9,076 nucleotides of DNA from an uncultured Sutterella sp. (GTDB taxonomy: Bacteria > Pseudomonadota > Gammaproteobacteria > Burkholderiales > Burkholderiaceae_F). Shown piece by piece: positions 5,748-9,076 of this stretch (within the stretch, counting starts at the first letter, position 1; every line of letters starts with the position of its first letter). The notes below the pieces were generated by a model that saw nothing but the letters and a program-made list of their open reading frames with translations, searched no databases and was not told the origin of the DNA. Location of the stretch: positions 1 through 9,076 of the forward strand of contig CAAECY010000153.1 of NCBI GenBank assembly GCA_900754475.1, in the 5' to 3' direction. The position numbers and the translations under genes were made by a program.

Positions 5748-7649
5748 GTGAGCAACTATCCGCTTCTTGACACCATCAACAGCCCCGAAGACCTGCGTCG
5801 CCTGCCCGAGGACGAACTTCCCGAGGTGGCCGAGGAATTGCGCGGCTTCATGGTGGAGAGCGTTTCGAAGACGGGCGGACACCTCTCGAGTTCGCTCGGC
5901 GCGACGGAGCTTGCCGTGGCGATCCATTACGTCTTCGATACGCCCCGCGATCGCATCATCTGGGACGTGGGTCATCAGGCCTACGCCCACAAGATCCTGA
6001 CGGGCCGTCGCGAAGCGATGGCAACGCTCCGACGCCACCACGGTCTCTCGGGCTTCCCGAAGCGCAACGAGTCCGAGTACGACGCCTTCGGCACGGCCCA
6101 CTCGTCGACCTCGATTTCCGCGGCGCTCGGCATGGCCGTGGCGGACAAGCTTAAAGGGGACGACCGCTGGCACGTGGCCGTGATCGGCGACGGCGCTCTC
6201 ACGGGCGGCATGGCGATCGAGGCCTTGAACGACGCGGGCGTCTATAAGAAGGACGTGCGTCTCCTCATTATTCTCAACGACAACGATTGCTCGATTTCGC
6301 CCGCGGTCGGCGCTCTCTCGGGGCACCTTGCGAAGATCGTCTCGACGCGCGCTTTCAACGGCGCGCGCGAGCTGAGTAAGAAAGTCCTGAAGCCCGTCCC
6401 GGGCCTCTGGGAGGTCGCCAAGCGCATGGAAAAGCAGGCGATCAACTTCGTGAGTCCCCCGTCGGGCATCTTCAGCAGCTTCGACATCAACTACTACGGT
6501 CCCGTCGACGGTCACAACCTCGAAGAGCTGGTCGACATCCTTCGCAACCTGAAGGAACACGACTGCCCGATCGTTCTCCACGTGACGACGAAAAAAGGGA
6601 AGGGCTACGCTCCCGCGGAAGCCGACCCGACGACCTACCACGGCGTCTCGCCCTTCGACCCCGCCGTGGGGATCGTGCCGTCCGGGAAACCCTCGAAACC
6701 CACCTTCACGCAGGTCTTCGGTCGCTGGATTTGCGACACGGCCGCGCGCGACGAACGCCTCTACGGGATCACGCCCGCGATGCGCGAAGGCTCGGGCCTC
6801 GTCGAATTCGAGAAGAAGTTCCCCGATCGCTACCGCGACGTGGCGATCGCCGAGCAGCATGCGGTGACGTATGCGGCGGGTCTTGCCTGCGAAGGGATGA
6901 AGCCCGTCGTGGCGATTTATTCGACGTTCCTCCAGCGTGCGATCGACCAGGTGATTCACGACGTGGCGCTACAGAACCTGCCCGTCGTCTTTGCGGTCGA
7001 CCGTGCGGGGCTCGTGGGGGCGGACGGTGCGACGCACCACGGCGCTTTCGACGTTGCGCTCCTGCGTCCGATTCCCAACATGACGATCATGATGCCCTCG
7101 GACGAAAACGAGTGCCGACTGCTTCTCAACACCGCTTTCGCGATGGATAGCCCGACCGTCGTGCGTTATCCGCGCGGCAAGGGGACGGGCGTTGAAGTGA
7201 CGGCCGACGCCGAAACGGTCGAGGTCGGCAAGGCGCGCGTTCTGCGCCGCGGCAAGGGGCGCATTGCGTTCGTCGGGTTCGGCCCCATGACGCACATGTT
7301 GGCGGAAGTCGCCGAACACCTCGACGGAACGCTCCTTGACATGCGTTTCGTGAAGCCCCTCGACCGCGAAGCGCTCCTTGAAGCGGCCGAATCGCACGAC
7401 CTCGTCGTCGTTGCCGAAGACAGCGCCCTCGAAGGCGGTGCGGGCTCGGCCGTTCTCGAAGTGCTCGCCGAAGCGGGCGTTACGGTCCCCGTGATGCGCT
7501 TCGGGTTGCCCGATCGCTTCATCGAGCAGGGGACGCAGGCGGAACTGCACGAAGAGCTCGGTCTCACGGCCGCGGCCGTTGAAGAAAAGGTGAAGGCGCG
7601 CTTGGCCACGATGAAGAAGTCGCCCTTCGGCGGCCTCTTCGGTCGGTGA
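5748..7649 (+). CDS. dxs: 1-deoxy-D-xylulose-5-phosphate synthase
   Basis: A 633-residue thiamine-diphosphate enzyme condensing pyruvate and glyceraldehyde 3-phosphate to 1-deoxy-D-xylulose 5-phosphate, the entry step of the MEP isoprenoid pathway and a source for thiamine and pyridoxal biosynthesis. Visible motifs: GGHLSSSLGATEL with H45 (E. coli H49), the thiamine-diphosphate motif GDGALTGGM starting at 147 and closing at N177, EQHAVTYAAGLA with the catalytic E369 (E. coli E370), FLQRAIDQ (394-401), DRAGLVGADGATHHGAFD (418-435; D426 and H430 of the substrate site) and VVRYPRG (471-477). The C-terminal transketolase-like domain (about 500-615) is intact. Length matches the family's roughly 620-640. 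The GTG start is preceded by AGGAG (5737-5741) at 6 nt spacing. The 48-bp gap after ispA contains no terminator, only a small TCCCGAACG direct repeat (5702-5710, 5714-5722), so the two genes are very likely cotranscribed. A strong terminator follows the gene. Confidence 0.97.
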   Translation: MSNYPLLDTINSPEDLRRLPEDELPEVAEELRGFMVESVSKTGGHLSSSLGATELAVAIHYVFDTPRDRIIWDVGHQAYAHKILTGRREAMATLRRHHGLSGFPKRNESEYDAFGTAHSSTSISAALGMAVADKLKGDDRWHVAVIGDGALTGGMAIEALNDAGVYKKDVRLLIILNDNDCSISPAVGALSGHLAKIVSTRAFNGARELSKKVLKPVPGLWEVAKRMEKQAINFVSPPSGIFSSFDINYYGPVDGHNLEELVDILRNLKEHDCPIVLHVTTKKGKGYAPAEADPTTYHGVSPFDPAVGIVPSGKPSKPTFTQVFGRWICDTAARDERLYGITPAMREGSGLVEFEKKFPDRYRDVAIAEQHAVTYAAGLACEGMKPVVAIYSTFLQRAIDQVIHDVALQNLPVVFAVDRAGLVGADGATHHGAFDVALLRPIPNMTIMMPSDENECRLLLNTAFAMDSPTVVRYPRGKGTGVEVTADAETVEVGKARVLRRGKGRIAFVGFGPMTHMLAEVAEHLDGTLLDMRFVKPLDREALLEAAESHDLVVVAEDSALEGGAGSAVLEVLAEAGVTVPVMRFGLPDRFIEQGTQAELHEELGLTAAAVEEKVKARLATMKKSPFGGLFGR

Positions 7650-7675
7650 GCTCAATAAGCGCCGAGAAGACCGAA

Positions 7676-7701
7676 CAACGGCACTCAACGGAACACAACG
7701 G
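7676..7701. repeat. three CAACGG copies at exact 10-bp spacing
   Basis: CAACGG occurs at 7676, 7686 and 7696, each ten bases after the previous, between the dxs stop and the terminator stem. The spacing puts all copies on nearly the same face of the helix. No function is known; chance is possible with a six-base unit. Confidence 0.4.
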
Positions 7702-7737
7702 GGCCCGGTACGGAAACGTCCGGGCCTTCGTCGTTTT
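7702..7737 (+). terminator. rho-independent terminator of the xseB-ispA-dxs operon
   Basis: GGCCCGG (7702-7708) pairs perfectly with CCGGGCC (7720-7726); ACG/CGT continues the stem past one bulged T to a GAAA tetraloop. The tail TTCGTCGTTTT follows (7727-7737). It begins 52 bases after the dxs stop and separates the operon from murB. Confidence 0.85.
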
Positions 7738-7820
7738 CGATTTCGGCAGCCTATTTCGGAAGCCACCGCCCGAAGTCGTATCCGTTCGTGTCGACTTCGA
7801 GTTCCCCGCCGACCCGTCCC

Positions 7821-7826
7821 TATAAT
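7821..7826 (+). promoter_or_regulatory. -10 box of the murB promoter
   Basis: A consensus TATAAT lies 52 bp before the murB ATG and downstream of the preceding operon's terminator. The -35 is poor; TTCGAG (7796-7801, 19-bp spacing) is the closest. A start near 7833 would give a leader of about 46 nt. Confidence 0.55.
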
Positions 7827-7878
7827 TCTTGAAGAACCACGCAAATCGAGCGGGGGCGAAGGCCTCCGGCAAAACACC

Positions 7879-8892
7879 ATGATCGACCTCAAGCTTGACG
7901 TGCCCCTGGAGGGCCTTACCACCTTCGGTCTTCGTTCGACGGCCGAAGCCTACGCCGAAGCGGCGACGACCGACGAGCTGCGCGCCGTGCTTGCGGCGGC
8001 CCGCGAACGGAATTTCCCCGTGCATTTCCTCGGGGGCGGCGCCAACACCGTGGCGATGCCCCGCGTCAAGGGCCTCGTCGTGCGCGTCACGATGAAGGGG
8101 TTCGACGCGCGTCGCGCGACCGATGGCGACGTGCTCGTGACGGCGGCGGCCGGGGAAGTCTGGGACGAGGTCGTCTCGCGCACGGTCGCGCAAGGGTTCG
8201 GAGGGCTCGAAAACCTCGCCGCGATTCCGGGTACCGTCGGGGGTGCGGTCGTGCAGAATATCGGCGCCTACGGCCTGGAATTGGCCGAGCGCCTGGAGAG
8301 CGTGACGGTCTACGACCGCGCAAGCGAGTCCGTCCGAATGCTCACGCGCGAAGCGTGCGACTTCGGCTACCGCCACAGCATCTTCAAGACGGACGCGGGC
8401 AAAGACCTCGTGGTCCTTTCGGCGACGCTCCGTCTTCCCGGCGAATGGGCTCCCGTCATGACCTACAAGGGCCTCGACGAAGCCCTGGGCGGCGCGGAAC
8501 CGACGCCCGCCGCACTCGAAGCGGTCGTGCGCGCGATCCGCGCGAAGAAGCTCCCCGACCCGAAGGTGCTCGGGAACGCTGGCTCCTTCTTCAAGAACCC
8601 CGTGGTGCCGAAGGTGGTCGCGCGGCCGCTTTTGACCGTGCACCAAAGCCTTGTTGCCTATCCGCTCGGCGGCGCGCGCGTGAAGCTCGCGGCGGGGTGG
8701 CTCATCGAACAGGCGGGCTTCAAAGGCTACCGCTCGGGGCCCGTGGGCGTCTGCGAAAACCACGCCCTCATCCTCGTCAACTACGGGGGCGCAACGGGCG
8801 AAGACGTCGAGCGCCTCATGAAGGAAATCACGGCGGGCGTTGAAGCGAAGTTCGGGATCGCGCTGGAGCCCGAACCCGTCTTCCTCCGATAA
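7879..8892 (+). CDS. murB: UDP-N-acetylenolpyruvoylglucosamine reductase (type I MurB)
   Basis: A 337-residue FAD-dependent cytoplasmic enzyme that reduces UDP-GlcNAc-enolpyruvate to UDP-MurNAc with NADPH, the second committed step of peptidoglycan precursor synthesis. FAD-binding elements: FLGGGANTV (50-58) and GLENLAAIPGTVGGAVVQNIGAYGLEL (109-135). Then CDFGYRHSIFK (160-170) with R165, GNAGSFFKNPVV (232-243) with the proton donor S236, AAGWLIEQAGFKGYR (271-285), and LEPEPVFLR at the end with E332 matching E. coli E325. Length and the type I layout match E. coli MurB (342 residues). Small departures are GGGANTV where GGGSNLL is common and GGAVVQN where GAAPIQN is common. The ATG at 7879 gives the normal N-terminus (TTFGLRS at 14-20); the ribosome-binding site is weak, at best AAGG about 16 nt upstream. 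It is transcribed alone after the dxs terminator and faces the partial gene at the right edge. Confidence 0.96.
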   Translation: MIDLKLDVPLEGLTTFGLRSTAEAYAEAATTDELRAVLAAARERNFPVHFLGGGANTVAMPRVKGLVVRVTMKGFDARRATDGDVLVTAAAGEVWDEVVSRTVAQGFGGLENLAAIPGTVGGAVVQNIGAYGLELAERLESVTVYDRASESVRMLTREACDFGYRHSIFKTDAGKDLVVLSATLRLPGEWAPVMTYKGLDEALGGAEPTPAALEAVVRAIRAKKLPDPKVLGNAGSFFKNPVVPKVVARPLLTVHQSLVAYPLGGARVKLAAGWLIEQAGFKGYRSGPVGVCENHALILVNYGGATGEDVERLMKEITAGVEAKFGIALEPEPVFLR

Positions 8893-8902
8893 CGGCCGAG
8901 CC

Positions 8903-8963
8903 GTGCTTTTGCGGGACCCGCTTCAGGCGGGGCCCGCGGGTCCGGCGGGTCCGCGCGAAGCAC
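8903..8963. repeat. large GC-rich inverted repeat after murB
   Basis: GTGCTT (8903-8908) pairs with AAGCAC (8958-8963), GCGG (8911-8914) with CCGC (8951-8954) and ACCCGC (8916-8921) with GCGGGT (8945-8950). An alternative inner pairing is GGACCCGC (8914-8921) with GCGGGTCC (8936-8943). It starts 10 bases after the murB stop. No T-run follows on the plus strand, so it may stabilise the 3' end, or end the transcript in a factor-assisted way, rather than act as a simple terminator. Confidence 0.55.
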
Positions 8964-9028
8964 ATCTCGCGACAACGCGAAAAACGCGCATAAAAAAGGC
9001 TCTGTTCCGACCAAGTGTTGATTTTCAG

Positions 9029-9061
9029 GGAGGTCAGAAGGGAACGTCCTTCAGAACCTCC
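9029..9061. repeat. interrupted hairpin across the stop of the partial gene
   Basis: GGAGGT (9029-9034) pairs with ACCTCC (9056-9061), and GAAGG (9037-9041) with CCTTC (9048-9052), giving 11 bp with a small internal loop and a 6-nt loop. It overlaps the last codons and stop of the edge gene. No T-run follows directly on either strand; a T6 on the minus strand (8997-8992) lies about 30 bases further on. Confidence 0.5.
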
Positions 9062-9076
9062 TTGTCGATCGCAGGA
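9034..9076 (-). CDS. partial CDS, C-terminal end of a convergent gene
   Basis: Read leftward from the edge, one minus-strand frame gives PAIDKEVLKDVPF and a TGA at 9036-9034. All 13 codons follow the codon preference of the other genes, and the position, convergent to murB after a 141-bp gap, suits a gene end. The product is not recognised. Only 13 residues are visible, so the call rests on frame and codon style. Confidence 0.4.
   Translation of the reverse strand, partial: PAIDKEVLKDVPF

Noticed and set aside
4356..6959. An 867-codon open frame on the minus strand across xseB, ispA and most of dxs
   Set aside because: It is antisense to three certain genes. High-GC codon bias makes stop codons rare in that frame, the protein is Arg/His-rich without domains, and it matches no known family.
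9034..9076. The DVPF ending of the edge gene as an SSB C-terminal tip
   Set aside because: SSB tips end in an acidic run before -PF (for example DDDIPF); here the preceding residues KEVLK are mixed hydrophobic and basic, and too little is visible.

Overview
This is a high-GC chromosomal window of mostly core bacterial genes. The gene set (xseB-ispA-dxs cluster, a type I MurB), the codon use and a transposase-derived protein suggest a betaproteobacterium of the order Burkholderiales, possibly a host-associated Sutterella/Parasutterella-like lineage. That placement is inferred from gene content and style; no rRNA or other marker is present to confirm it.

Layout, left to right. Positions 10-77 hold two inverted repeats. 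Positions 101-1390 (minus) encode an IS1634/IS4-like transposase-derived protein that keeps the typical N-terminus and C-terminal segment but appears to lack the middle and two of the three catalytic residues. A rho-independent terminator (about 1480-1521, minus) separates it from a dicarboxylate/amino acid:cation symporter (1588-2820, minus). Positions 2821-3353 are a gene-free, noticeably AT-rich divergent intergenic region with small palindromes and a hairpin/T-run. Positions 3354-4283 (plus) encode a ZIP-family metal transporter with two histidine-rich stretches.

The plus-strand cluster xseB (4384-4656), ispA (4731-5699), dxs (5748-7649) looks like one operon. Dxs makes 1-deoxy-D-xylulose 5-phosphate, the first committed MEP-pathway intermediate. 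IspA condenses the resulting C5 units into farnesyl diphosphate for undecaprenyl phosphate, quinones and other isoprenoids. XseB is the small subunit of exonuclease VII and commonly travels with these genes. A clear terminator (7702-7737) ends the operon. murB (7879-8892), with its own TATAAT box, follows; it acts in UDP-MurNAc synthesis, so dxs/ispA and murB both serve envelope building. Beyond murB are a large GC-rich hairpin and, at the right edge, the probable C-terminal end of a convergent minus-strand gene.

No tRNA, rRNA, CRISPR array or phage genes were seen. The least ordinary items are the apparently catalytically incomplete but open transposase-like protein, the AT-rich intergenic block, and residue departures in the two transporters.
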